From Cloeon dipterum (lineage: Eukaryota; Arthropoda; Insecta; Ephemeroptera; Baetidae), in NCBI RefSeq assembly GCF_949628265.1, contig NC_088790.1:19658545-19722544 (forward strand): a stretch of DNA of 64,000 nucleotides. Reading direction: 5' to 3'. The translations under genes were made by a program, and so were the position numbers. The notes below the pieces were generated by a model that saw nothing but the letters and a program-made list of their open reading frames with translations, was not told where the DNA came from and made no database searches. Positions 23,925-37,198 of this stretch are shown piece by piece (within the stretch, counting starts at the first letter, position 1; each line of letters starts with the position of its first letter).

Positions 23925-26900
23925 TTACTTGACCTCCTCGATCTTCTCCTCCTCAATAATGGGGACAAAGCCTGGCTTGCGCGGCGTGCGGGCCTCGCTG
24001 CTGAAGCCCTTGCTGCTCGCGTCTGGGCCCTTGGGCTGTCTGATGGTCACAACCTTCGGCCCAGCCTCATCCAGGCTGATGCTGCGCAGCTTGCTCATCA
24101 TTCTTTCCGGCCGCCTGGCGTCCCTGCATTAACAAAAACAATCATGTCAAATTTATATCGAAAAATGTTTTTCAAAATCTAGAAAAAAGCTGAAGTTAGT
24201 TAAAGAATTTCAGAATAGAAAAAAATAAGTTGAACTTACGCCACTCGCACAAGAGAGCAGGCTGAAGACTTTCCAGTGCGCTGGTTGGTCACAAGGACAA
24301 ATTCGACGGTATCTCCTGGCTGAAGGGTGACGTTTTCAGCAACCTCTGAGGTGCGGAAAAACAGCTTTTTGCCATCTTCCATTTCATGGTTGAGAAAACC
24401 AAACTGGCCTGCGACAATTAGAAAGAAAAATCATGTACTAATTTAAAACCGAAATTAGGAAGAAATACACAAGCACATCACTTTATGAAATTTAAAATAT
24501 TAAATGGCTTACAATTATTAGCTCTGCGTGCATTTACTAAATATGAATACTAAGCTATTAATGAAATTTGGAGAGCAAAAATTGAATAACACGCTTTCAT
24601 ACTGTTAGGCAGCTGTTTTGGCCCCGCAGGCCTCATCAGCAGCACTTTACCTCAATAGCAAAATTCACACCACAGTATAAGCTGCACAGCTGCAGATATT
24701 TCTGAATCTCGAAAAGGGTGACGAAATCTTGTCAACCCCGACACTCACCCTCCCGTATTTTAGAATACCCTAATTGTGACGCACCAAGAGGAGCAAAAAC
24801 CAGCCTAAGTTAAGAAATGTACCTTTCATGGTATCAACGACCGCACGCAGCTTCTTCCTGACGGCGACTATATTGGTGGCTCTGTTGTCAGCATCCACTT
24901 GGAAGGTGACTGCGTCGCCGTTCTGCAGCAGTTCGCGCTTGTTTTGCAGGCTGGATATACCAAACTCAAATTCGCTGCCGACGGATTCCTCGCTGTCCTC
25001 TTCGTCCAGCACCTCCCTGACGAGGCCGGCGTACTCTGCCTGCTCAGGGTTTGCTGCCCGCAGCGATCTGACCACCTTTCCGTTGCGCACATCGGGCTCG
25101 ATCTCGGCCACCACGATGGTGCCTTTGGCCAGCACGCGCACGTTCTCGGCGGACACGCAAGAGCCATTAGACGTGTTGCGCGCGCCCAGGGTGAATTCGA
25201 CTTCAGCGCCCACCTCTAGGGTCGTTGGGTCGCGGTCGTAGTTGCTGAAGTGGAAGAAAACCTCACGGTCGTGCGTCGACGCCTCTATGAAGCCGAATCC
25301 GTCCTTTATGGCGGCAAGCCAGCCCTGGCACTGCGACCCAACTGGGCCCAGAGGGCTCAGGGCAGGGCCGTTGCTTACATTGCTGTTGCTGTTTGCTGCG
25401 ACGTTGTTCTTGGTCGGGGACGCCTTCTGCGTGATCTGCACATCCACCCCCAGCAACTCCTTGTTCCGCTTCACCTGAGCGATGTTGAAGCGAACCTTAG
25501 GAGAACAAAAATCAAGTTACTTGAAGGCATGGTACCAAATTCGATTCAAACATTAGAAAATAAATGCCTCACACCCAAATAAAAAATATTTTTAGATTTC
25601 AAAAGACAACATGTTGCCCATACATTGACACTTGATTTCAGCAAGATTCTACATCCCTAACTCAAATCATACAACATACAATTATTTTCTAAGGGAAATA
25701 AAGTCACTAAAAGTATTGCATGTAAAATAAATAAATTAATATTTTTAATCTAGAAATTTTAAGCAATTGCATACCTTATCATTTAATCTTGGTATGTTCT
25801 TAATATCATGGCAGTCCTTGGCGAAGTAGGAGACAACTTTCTTTTCGCTTTCAACTGTGTAAGAAATTTGGCCAGCCTCCGGTTGATTCTTCTCGCTCTG
25901 ATACAAAAAAAAAACGTTAAGCAACTTTGCTACAAGAAAATCAGGAATCCGTCACACCTTAGAGGGGCTACGTGGTTGCCACGAGGTGATGTTGGGTGCG
26001 TCTTTGGTCACTACGCCATTGAGATCGCGCTGAACGATCAGCTCAAACTGGACTGTTCCCGAGGGCAGCATCAAAATGCGGGTGGCGCTCTGTCTGCCAG
26101 GTTGCGAAAGGTCCTGGAAACAGAAAAGTGTAAAGACTATGATGCCCTTTGGTGGTCTACTTTACTACCTGGGCAACCGTAAATTCGACTTCATCGCCGA
26201 TGCGCAATACACGGTCTATGTCTAGCATTTCATTTAGATGGAAGAACATCCTGGCATCTCGGTCGGCGCAGTTGATGAAGCCAAATCCATCCTTCAAGTT
26301 CACCACAATGCCTTGCTCTCGCTTTTCGCCAGACACATTGAAAGACTCAGGCAGTATCTGAGCCAAAAAATTTTTTTTTTGTTAATTATAGCTCCGACAG
26401 TTCCATCTTACATTAAATTTTGGGAAACTTTCTAACTAGAGAGGACAATCTCTTTTTTGCCTAATTTGAATAGCATTTACATAAAAATTTAACTTAAACC
26501 ATTATATAAGTTAGAGAAAATGCTTAAATAGACTCCTGAAAATATTAAGAGTCACTCTCAAAAGGATAGGAATTCTTTACAGTCATCAGGGTCAGAAGAA
26601 ACAACGCAGTTAAAAGTTAATATTTGCTACCTTAATCTTCGTAGCCCTTTGGAGTCCGTCGCGGCGGTCGGTGGCGACGCAGAACTCGACCCAGTCACCG
26701 TGTCTCAGGGTGAAATCGCCCTGCTGATCTTTGTCTCCAAACTGGATGTCCACCTCCTTATGGTCAGGAGCGCGGTAGCGGATACGGCCAGGCAGTGGAT
26801 CGTTCTGGTGACGTGCCAGGTTGCGTTCCAGGGGTTTCAGGACCTGACCACTAATCAGCTCAGTGCCCACGTCCTCGAAGATAACGCTGCCAGACTCCAG

Positions 26901-29385
26901 GCGAGTGATGTTGCACGCCACTTCTTTGCCCTGAACACAGTCAATCTTATAATTTCCAGAGCTAAAATTCTTGGCGGGGGGTAGGAATGCACTAAATCAG
27001 TTAAGGAAAGCTTGAGTTATTTTGTCTGAGACTGTAAAACCCAACATGGTTTGTAAATTTCTGAACTCATTACGTGTTGTTGACAATACCGTGAAGCCAA
27101 GGGGAGAAATAAAATGATTTATCGGTATTACAGTATTACGAGATACTCACGTTTCTAGTTTGGATTGTAAACTCGACGTCGTCGCCAAGGGCGAGTTCTT
27201 CCTTCAAACCCTTGGCCTCAGAGAAGTGGAAGAAAATTTCTTTGACGACATCAGCGCGCTCAATGAAGCCAAAGCTCTCCTTCATTGAGCACACCACACC
27301 CTGGTAGCGGACGGGGTGAGCCGGGTTCTCGAGCCGGACATTGCGAGCGGCCAGGTTGCCACTCCTGCTGGCAAAAGCAGAGTCGGGTGACTCAAATGAA
27401 TCTACGAGTCACTAATGGGATTGTATAGGACTAACCGAGTGTTAGAATATAATATTTTGCATTAAATATTGCGTTTTTTAAGATGGTTAAATAACAAAAT
27501 ATGAAATCTCAAACGCTTTTACACGAGACGATTTGGATTTAAATTTATCTTCCTACTCTATGGCCGAGAAAATGATATTCTAACTTATTTCTAGAAATAA
27601 TTAAGGTTGAATCAAACTTTGATTATCAAAAAATGATAACACCCGAAGTACTTCAGACACCGGCCATTTTTCTTCCATTTAAATAGCTTAAGAATATCAA
27701 GATGATTCTGCACTAGCAAAAGGACAAACCTTTGATTGGTGGCGATTTGGAAGGAGACCTTGTCACCCGACCTGAGGGTGACGTTGCCCTCGACGTCATC
27801 CTTGTTGTATGGCAGGAAGAAGCACTCGCCGCGGTTCTCATAGCTGATGCGGCCTTGTGACTCGGGCGGCTGCGACAGTTCCGTCGTCACGATGCCCATC
27901 ACGCGCTCCTCGCTGAGCACCACCTCGGGCGCGATCTTGGTCACGGCGCTGGCGATCGGCTTGCCAGTGCGCCGGTCGTAAGTCATCTCAAACTCTACCG
28001 GATCACCAATCTTCAGGTGCTCGATGTTGCCGTTGAACTGGCTGAAGTGAAAGAAGAGCCGAGCCTGACGGTCGCAGCACTGTATGAAGCCGTATGAGTG
28101 CTGCAATGCAATAGAACATGTGTCCCCCAATGTATTAATGTTGCAAAAATGCAATAAGCAAAGTAGTCATGCACAGGCGGGGAAGTGCAAAACAGTATTG
28201 TTCACACAACATTATCCAATTCCTAGAGAATTTGTTGGAAATGTTGAAAGTGTATTTGAAATTAGACCCTAGGGAATGGTATTATGAAAGAATAAGAAAT
28301 ACCATTGGGAAATATGACGAAATATTACAAATGAAAGAGAGAGCATGCCATGTATTTTAAAATGGAGTCGCTAAAAACTTCCATAAATTGAAACCAACAG
28401 ATCTGCATCTATCAAGATTGGGCTGGAAAAATTATGACTTTACTTTGATTTGCTTTACTTTCTAATTTGATCTTTATTATGATTATGCAGCGCTATTGTA
28501 CATACCCCATTATTGCCATATTCTGACAAATTAAAAATGCAAAAAATATTAAAATATTTGTTGCTTTAAGGCTGCAAGCCCCCATTTACGGCAAAAAAAC
28601 GTATGGCACTGATGAAAGGCAAAAATTCAAACTGAATGCATTAGCAATTTATTTTGTTTATGAAAATATCCTCATCCACGCTTATTCATTAGTACTTGTT
28701 GCGGTTCCTCCAAGCTGAAACCAACAAAGAGTAAAAGGTTCCATTTCTCACCAGCAGTTTCTCAATGATGCCGGTTTCCCTGATGTTCTGGTTGTTGCCA
28801 GCAGAGTCGCCGTAGTTGTTAGACGTGTTGTTGGTGGTGCTGTTAGGCGGTGACCTGCCGCCAAACATGTTGTCCGAAGAGGCGCCGTTGAACACGTCCG
28901 TGGTGGAGAAAGTGCCGATGGTCGGGAAACGGGACGACGATGACGATGTCGCCGACGAGGAAGGGTATCCGCCGCTGCCGATCACTGGCCTCATGAACGG
29001 CGCCGGCGACGAGTAACTTGAGTTGTTGTATTCCGAATGACCTACAACAGAAATAAATACCACCAGGTTGATTCAATTTTCTAGAATATTGAAAATTGCA
29101 GCTTTGATTGTAAACTTCGTTTATGTTATAAGGCGCTGACAGAAAACAAAACAACAGCCATAATTATAGCGAGTAAATTAAACTAATTTAGCATTTCATC
29201 GCCATCTTATGATTTAATAGTTGGTTAAATTTTTAAAGCTCTACAAAATTAGAAGCAAATATTAAAACCATTTTTGCGAGACTAATCTATTTTTCACCTT
29301 GATTTTTAAAGTTGAAGACGTCAGACGTGGAGCTGTTCATGGCTGTTGGCGGCTGGAAATGACTCCACTGAGGATCGTAGGACAT
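23925..29385 (-). CDS. Unr: Upstream of N-ras / cold shock domain-containing protein E1
   Basis: Eleven coding exons: 29298-29385, 28752-29041, 27730-28100, 27151-27364, 26631-26930, 26169-26357, 25958-26113, 25775-25897, 24823-25495, 24240-24408, 23925-24123. Phases close to 2772 nt, 923 aa. A Ser/Asn/Gly-rich N-terminus (residues about 30-120) is followed by five canonical cold-shock domains with FGFI/YGFI and FFHF cores (for example [54 protein letters not shown]). These alternate with four non-canonical CSDs lacking those aromatic residues, the known UNR arrangement. The C-terminus carries a SUZ-C-like segment ([16 protein letters not shown]). UNR binds RNA and controls translation and mRNA stability; in flies it acts with Sxl on msl-2 mRNA. 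Confidence 0.96.
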
Positions 29386-30300
29386 TTTGTTGTTGGTATT
29401 CAAGTTGCGAGTCTTAACGTTAAATATCACAGCAGCAGTGGCTTATTACAATTCACAATTTGAAAAACGAGAGACGCGTGGGTGGCTGGCTCCGTTGTTT
29501 TGGCTGACCAAACTTGAAGCTGGAGCAGACGGGCCACGTTTCAAAGACAGGAAACGAAAGTCAGGGGTGGATCCTCAGATGTGATCAATGCGTGCAAAGT
29601 ATTGCTGAGTTTCTTTTTTAGCTTTGTCAGTTTCAGTTGCTTGGTCTTCTTCTTTGCCAATTTCTGATGGTGGTGGTGGTGGTTGCGTTTTACTTCTCAA
29701 ACACGCTGTAATAAAAATGTCAAACAAGATGTGAGCCTTGTGGTACACAATTGATGACGATCTAGGTCGCTCATTGCTTTTCTATTAGCCTCCCAGGAAA
29801 AAGACAGATGCTAAGTATTTGAAAGACGGCAAAAATGTGCAATTCATTGCTATTGGTGTCACCAGCGGTAATGGCTGATGCGTGGAACACTTTCATCTAG
29901 CATCAATTTGTAAAGACAACAGCCACCAAATTGGGGCCAATCTCTTAACTTGTGTTTGAAGAATCAAAGGGGATAGCTTTTTTCAACAGAGATATTTTAA
30001 AATTGCAAAAATTTTTTCTTTCGGCATGGCTTTCATTCGTTTCTGAAAGTCGTGTAATTAGACTTCACTTGAGACGGCTTGATTTCTAATGATAAGGAGC
30101 AACCTAGCCCGTTTTCACTACCAAATCGATGAAAAAATTTCTAAATAAATTTGGAATAAAGAAGTTAGGAAAAAATCGCTCTGTGAAGTGGAATTAGGGT
30201 TAAATTTGAATGCGTACCAAGACACTGCACTGCACTGATGACATGCCGCCATGTTGTATTATTACAATCAGGGGCGGCCGGCCGAATTGGAGTGCTTGCA
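29386..30300 (-). promoter_or_regulatory. Probable Unr 5' UTR, with a leader intron
   Basis: A good acceptor (TTTTTATTACAG) precedes 29705, so exon 29298-29705 would hold about 320 nt of leader plus the first coding codons. A donor CTTG|GTACGC at 30218/30217 upstream fits a short untranslated first exon starting near 30.3 kb. The leader contains a CCA-repeat tract around 29670-29686. Assignment is from splice-site appearance only. Confidence 0.45.
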
Positions 30301-31775
30301 GCGCTACCTGACGACAGTACGAGGAATTTGTTAGACTGTAGAACTGTGAGGAAAAAATTTTACCTCTAATCCGCGCCAAGTTCATGTGGATGAAAACCAT
30401 ATTATATAAACGCATAAATGATACAATTTTTTTCGATGTCCCGTGGTAAACGTTCGCTATGTTTTCTACGCACTTTATCTATACAGTCATGGCTTGTTAA
30501 TAATTGAGAAGCTTCAACAAAAATTAAAGTGTCAATTTCAATAAGACAAACCACCGCATATATTTAATATACAGTGAAATTTGCGTTATTTATTTATGAT
30601 AATATGCTTTTGTCAAAAACTGCTCATGTGCATTTGAATTATTTGGAAATAATATAGCTTGATCTCCCATTTACATATCGCAAATCTGAGCACAAGGTTT
30701 AAATCAAATAAGGCACTATCACTACTGTGTAAGAGTGAGCCTTATGTAAATTTGAGCTGCAAGAGAAACATCTGTTCAAATATTTTGGTTTTTTATCGTG
30801 ATGACCTACGTCAAATATTGCGATTCAAATAATCGTTTTTGAGTAAGAGTTCCACCATCAGGGCGCGTCACTTACTAAAGAGACGATGAATATTGTTACT
30901 CATCTCTTTACACCGGTGTTGCAACCATGGAACTATTAATTTGCCACTAAATTCAAATTTCACTATTGTTAAGCACTTTCTTATCGATATCAAAGAGGAT
31001 TGTGAAACTTGAGATACGCCATTTCTTCCCAAAACTCAGTTATATGGTGCAAATCAATATCATTAATTTTATTTCAAAAAGACTGTAAAAAATAAATGCG
31101 ATTTATGACTTTTAAAGAAAAAGCCTAAATTTGGTCAACATAGAAAGGCTGAATTTATTTTTATTACTGCCTTATTTCTACAAATTAATAGAACCAACAT
31201 TATTTGGAACTATTTCATAGCAACATATGGCTTACAAAAAATTGTTGGCACACTTCTTACCAACAAATAGAGCCTAATTTGATTTATAACATTTTTAAAC
31301 TTGTTTGACAATCTTGGAAGAAAGTCTAGTTCCCAGCTGGTCAATTGACATAATTTTATGTCTTGGTCCAATGAGCATAGGTTTAACCAGAGAGGGCCCG
31401 ATACGTGCGAAGCGCAGACATGTCGTCCGGTGGAGTATGGCGTGAAAAAACGATCACGTGAAAATGCGCTAAAAGAACAAAGTTTTTGTCCATATTGTGA
31501 CATATTTTGCATTGTACTAATTGTGTCTTTTGGATTGTAAACATGTTCCTCTTGTTCAACTCTTGACACTACGGGGATCCAAAGAGATTTTCGTTTCCCA
31601 AATTTAGACGCCACCTTGGATCTGCGCAGTGGGAACCAGTTATATCGAACATCTGGCCCCCGCTGGGTTTAACTAAATTAGAGTGAGATGTGAGGGAAAT
31701 ATCTTGCGAATGGACATTAACTGGCTTGAAACAATGAACTAATGGAAATTACACATCATTAAGATCAACAACGAG
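30301..31775. other. Spacer between Unr and the Tudor gene
   Basis: AT-rich DNA holding the Unr promoter side and the 3' flank of the Tudor-domain gene. It also contains an unusual long open frame on the minus strand at 31210-31614, listed separately. No other feature is seen. Confidence 0.45.
31210..31614 (-). other. Unrecognised open frame of about 134 codons, non-ATG start
   Basis: The frame begins at a GTG at 31614 and stays open upstream for roughly 20 more codons; there is no ATG at its start. It encodes a basic stretch KFGKRKSLWIPVVSRVEQEE and ends in a stop at 31210. A possible donor (TTG|GTAAGA) lies inside at about 31259. It sits only 160 nt past the Tudor-gene stop on the same strand. 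It could be an unannotated exon, a decayed gene fragment, or chance. No domain is recognised. Confidence 0.25.
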
Positions 31776-34700
31776 CTAAACATCGATTAGAATAGCACAC
31801 TCAGCATCCAAAGATTCAGGAATTTCAGCTCTGTATTGTTCCAGCTCGCCCATCACTGAAGATAGTCTGTCAGCAGGCAACAGTGAGTTTTCATTCAAAT
31901 GGTCCAGCAATTTTGGCACGAACACTTCCACTTCCTTGTCCTCCCGCTGTTTGCATACTAAAGCTTCAAACTCCACTCCAATAGGGAGGTACTCTTGGAT
32001 AGTCAAACGAAGCTTAGGATTGGAGTAATCTTCCTGTTCCAGGCCTAAATAAAAAATAAATATAATGCTTACAACAAAATTTAATGAAAATAAATTACCA
32101 AAAATTGTAGCAACAGTTGCAAGGGCAGGGATGTTCAAGAAGTGAGGCGGGATCTTCCTCAGCTCGGTGTGCGGCACCTTCAGTACGTCACCAAAGTCAA
32201 TGAAAAGAACATCACATGAGTCATCATAGAAGTTCATAGCAATGGCCCGGTAAAACAATCCATCTGTGAAATGCGGTGAAATGGTCTATTGTTATGATGC
32301 ATATTCTACACAGCAATAATATTAAAAGAACTAGATATTAATTTTCCTGTGCACAAAACACGCTTCTCAAAACTGAGTAAATTTAAATAAAAAGTTTAAG
32401 AAATTTGTTTTTAAACTCTTCAATATTTTGCCATTTGCATACCATTTGCTTTGGCGAGACAAACTTCCTGTGGGCAAGGAACATAGTTGCCCCTTTCGCA
32501 ATTGGCAACATATTTGGCAGCTTCACGAACTAGCGTGTCAAGAATGTGTCTCAACAAAGGAGTATTAGCCACTGTGCAAGTAAAACTGCCGTCTCCATGG
32601 CGCAGGACCACAAGCTTCTGCAATTTCCCTTCTTGAAGATGCATTGGCGATGGCAAAATCTGTTCATCTAAATAAAACAAATAATTCAGATAATTTAAAA
32701 AAAAATTACTGAATGCTAACCAGTCTGTGATTCATCTCTAGATTTGGATGAACAAGCAAGAGCGTTTGTCAGTTTTGAATTCACGCTCTCATTTGTCTCA
32801 AGTGAAATCAACACAGCTGAATTTGTGATAGCCTCAAGTTGCACTTCTAGAGGAACGTTATTTTCTTGCAATTGCGCCCAAATGGAGTAAGCAGGGTAAG
32901 TCAAAGGCCTCACTGGAACGTCCTTTAGTCTGAGTAAAACAGCTTCTGCAGGCATCTAGAAAATTAAATGGATAATTGAGTTTTGAATGAAGATTTATTT
33001 GCAAGAAACTTCAATTAATAAAATCAAATTTTACACTCATCAAAAATTAAATAAGTGGCAAACCAACAGGTTACAAAATATAGTAAAACAAATTTTACTA
33101 TGGATTTATCATATTTCAAAGAAAGAATTGAATATAATGCGCAAGAGCATTAAGCAGCCATGAATTTTACCTCGCATAGATGCTTTGGAAGTGGGTATAT
33201 TTGGTTCAAATGTACTTCCTCTCGATTTCCAAAGTCCAGACAAAAAACGATGACCGTGCATTCACTGGTTTGGTTCTTAACCATTGCGCGATACATTTTC
33301 CCATCAATTGCAGATTTAACGGCTACAACACTGCCAGCAGGGGGGAGAGCAGCAAGAGGTATACCTGCAATACATTATAGGAAGTATTGAATAATTACTT
33401 GTAATTAAGGAAATGCTAATCAAGTTGTACTGTATTAATAAATTCAAAAGCCCTTACAGTTTAATTTAACAACGCTGATTTCACTCTGCAGTTTGCACAG
33501 ATCTGCTGATCTACTGTTCAACTGGACATAGCACATATTGGAGCTGCAGAAGGCGGAAATGCAAACAGCGTCTTTGCTCTTCAGCATGACATGAGGAATC
33601 ACTTTTGAGATTTGAGGACTCCTTGGCAGCCAATCAGTGATGGTCACTTCGCCCAACACTACTTTGCTGCGGCCCAAAAGTTTGCCTCTCATCTGATGCA
33701 TGCCACCTTGCTTGAAATTTTGTGCATCTTTCAGGTATAGTTTCTTGTTGGGCTGTGTGAAAAATGATTAATTCCTCATCTGCACAAAATATTCTTGGCT
33801 GATTTAAAGTTTATATCTGTAATTTAATTCTTGTACAGGATTCTCAAAGTAAAATATCTAGATGTTTAGTTTATTCTTAAAAATAGTTGACAAAGTTGTG
33901 TGATTCAAAGGCAAGTAGTAGTGCCTAAAGTACTAACCTGCAAGTATTTGGTCCACAGTTCCTTGAACGGCACGAAGTACTTGCTGACAACGCATACAGT
34001 TGCTAATCTAGGAAGGGAGGAATAGTTGACAGGCAACGCAAACAGTTTCTCGTCTGGCACAATTTGCAAATAGCCTTTGTCCACAAAAATGCACCTCCAG
34101 CCTTTGCCAGGGACCTTTCGGTCCAATAGAACCCTGCATTGCTTGTCGTTTAAATATGCCAAGGCAAGTCCGCCAACTTCCAAGCTGCAATGTAAATAAA
34201 ACTAATTAATGTGAAAATTTAAGAAGGAAACTAAAAACAATTTTAAGTAGATATTTTTCAACAGAACAGTTATATTATTATATTGAGGCTTTTAAAAGTA
34301 GTTACAACTGCAGAGAGCTTCTCAGAAACACGAATAAAGACATTTTTTTTAATTCTCATAAACTGAAGCAGCAAAAAATTGTACGAAATAAGCTTTAAAT
34401 TGTCATAAAAAATCAATTATTACAAAACAATAATTTTCTTTGTGACTAACTCTGAGAGCCAAAATAAAGATTTATACAATGAGAATAAGCAGGCAGACAA
34501 AAAGATTTTTATTATAGAAGAAACTGTGACGCATTTAGAAAGTTACTTTTTAATCTCCCAATAGATTTCAGTTAAATTATAAACCTTATGCCTAACTCAA
34601 ACAGCTTTAAATGACAAGTGGATAATGAATAGCACGTGGATTTTGTCCCTGAGATGGATGAGAATTGATAAATTGAACATAACGCAAAAAATTATTTCCA

Positions 34701-37198
34701 AACCAATGATTATATATTTTTAAATTAAGCACATATGTGCGATTGCACAATAGCTTACTTTGGTTCAACTTCAATTAGGACAGCCGCCGCGTCATACCCT
34801 TTCTTAGTGTGAAGACTGTGCAGCTTGTCAACCACATCTTTCATTTCTTTCCTTTCTTTGTCTAAAACGGAGCAAACAAAAGCCACCGGCTCTCCAAATT
34901 GAGTCACCACATCTTTGATAAGGACAGTGCTCAGCTCAGAACAAGAGAAGGATTTCTCCAAGATCGAAGCCGGCACATATCTAGATTTCAGGAATAATTA
35001 TTTCATTTATTTTATATATTTAGCTTACTCTTCACTATGAGCGGCAGCTTCAATATGGTAGCCATCAGAAATGCTTAGGTTTTTGTTCATAATCTTGATC
35101 AAGTCATTGCAATCATTGTAGTTTTCAAACGTCACCAACTTCGATTGAAAATTTGGGTGAATCTTTGCCCGGTCTCTCCTAGAACGCAGTTAGTTAAATG
35201 CATTTACAAATATAGTAAGAAAACTAAAGCGTACAGGTTTTGGCAAATCTGATTTTCGCAGTGCTTTTTAAAGCAAATGGCACTGCACAGGGGCAGGGTA
35301 CAGGTTGAACAGCATGTAGCTGTAACGCCAGAGCAAACTGAGCACCAGAACAACTGGCCCTCAATGTCAATCTCAAAATCCAAGGAGATGGCAACTTCTG
35401 AAAAAGGATATTTTAATTTGAAATTAAACTTGCAATATGAATAACAAAAGGTGAAATCAGATGGCATTATAACTTATGAGAAAAGCGAATATTTTTTATC
35501 AAATTCAAGTAACCTATGCATAAAAACCTGATATTTTTCTTATAGCTCGTGCTCAAGAACATGAGGTGCAATAAAACAAGCACACAAATTGCAACAACTT
35601 TGACTCGTTATTCAGCAGAAAAACTATTATTGTCTATCAACATTAGTAACAAAAATGGTAACTTAAGCATGCAGTAGGGAATATGAATACATTATTTGAT
35701 CAAAGGGCTCTATTTTGACCACTGATTGTAATTATATCCTCTTCATAAGTAGTTTCATTTAAGGATAATATTTTAACCACTCACTTTCTTTTAACACTTG
35801 AGAGCAGTGCATCAAAGGCTGCAATGTAAATGTATCTGGATCTGCGAAAATCCTGCATTCATAAATTATTATAACTTATCTAATAATCAATATGTATCAC
35901 GCATTTACCCAACTTGCTCTTCCACTGGTCTATTCACAGAGAAACACCTTCCACCGCATATGTTGTTCACTTTTCTGCAATCATTGTTCCTCCGCATATT
36001 GTAGACCATTTCCATCACAGCCGTGGTGTCATCAGAAAAGGAGACTATAAATGGGGAAGTCAAGTCAAGCGTAAATTGAAATGTTGAAAATACAGACCAG
36101 AAAAATGCCAAAAGCAATCTAGCTCATGCTCTCTGTTCCCATCAAGGTCCAAGCTCAGTAGTGCATTGTAGTGCTCAATGTTCTCTCTTGTTGCATTTAG
36201 TGCATTTGAGACAAATGGCTGTCTTGGAGGGAGCACTACACCCCTTCCCGTGCAGAACTTCCAGTTGAAGATGTTTTCTCTATGTAATTTAAATTGTTAT
36301 AGATATACTCATATCGGTCATGATCAAAGCTTACTCGGCAAATTCAATCATGTCAATCTTGGCCTCTGCACTCATATCGTTTACAGGAAAGCAGATCTCT
36401 GGGAACTCTTTCACTTCCATCTCAGCCATCCTCCTTTGTCTTCTTTGGTTGAAAAGAATTTCGTTGTGAATTTTGAAACTTTGCCTATTGACTGTAGTCT
36501 CCAGGCAGGATTTGAATAAAATTTTCAGGTTGAGGGGTGGCTTTTCATGAAGACTGAAGAATACCTCCTGGGCCTCTCTAAAAAGTTAATTTATGAAATT
36601 AAATTCTTTTGGTAATTAAGTCATATACCGATGGTGTCCAATAAATGATGACAAATTTTGAATTAGTTAAATATTATTCACCTGATTGTCCTGTACTCCA
36701 CAAAGCCATCTGAAAATGAGTTATTGCCGTGTTTAAACACATTGCAATGCACCACCTCAGGCTGCACTGTAGCACAAATGTTTGCTAGGCCATTCTAAAA
36801 TAATATGAGGAATGTGTGAATTGGTATAAAACATTGCAAAATTAAATTTAAGAACGCGTTTATGATGGAAGTAACAATCACCTTGTCTAGGAATCCAGGT
36901 AAATTAAAAAATAAAAGCCGCACATTCTCAGACCTAAAATCCAAAATATTGAATTAACTTAATCTCATTCATATATATTTTCTATATCTAGACCAAACCT
37001 TTTCTTGGCTGATGCCATGTCAGAATAAGATCTGCCTGGTCCATGAACGAATGAATTGAAACTCTTATTGTTAAAATCAGCTGCGAGAGGGTCATGCTCA
37101 TCAAAGGGCGCATGGTCATCCGCAGCATCTACTGGACCCTGAAGCCAGTCACACTTTCGCTTCAGACCAGAAGCTTCAACTGAAACTGCGGCTGCCAT
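31776..37198 (-). CDS. RRM + MYND zinc finger + multi-Tudor protein (vreteno/veneno/TDRD1-like)
   Basis: Seventeen exons: 36999-37198, 36882-36933, 36682-36794, 36335-36577, 36098-36279, 35909-36044, 35785-35852, 35235-35397, 35029-35178, 34759-34980, 33938-34184, 33458-33752, 33171-33364, 32721-32955, 32443-32667, 32099-32263, 31776-32044. Phases close to 3159 nt, 1052 aa. Residues about 70-155 look like an RRM (RLLFFNLPGFLDK, then SDGFVEYRTIREAQEVFF). A MYND finger lies at about 348-385 (CSVCSGVTATCCSTC, then CSAICFKKHC). Three extended Tudor domains follow, at about 440-590 (degenerate core), 650-755 (DGKMYRAMV and FCLDFGN) and 845-1040 (DGLFYRA and FIDFGD). Tudor proteins bind dimethyl-arginine tails of Piwi proteins; this architecture suggests a germline piRNA factor. 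Orthology to vreteno versus veneno or TDRD1 is unresolved. The donor at 36098 is weak. Confidence 0.88.
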
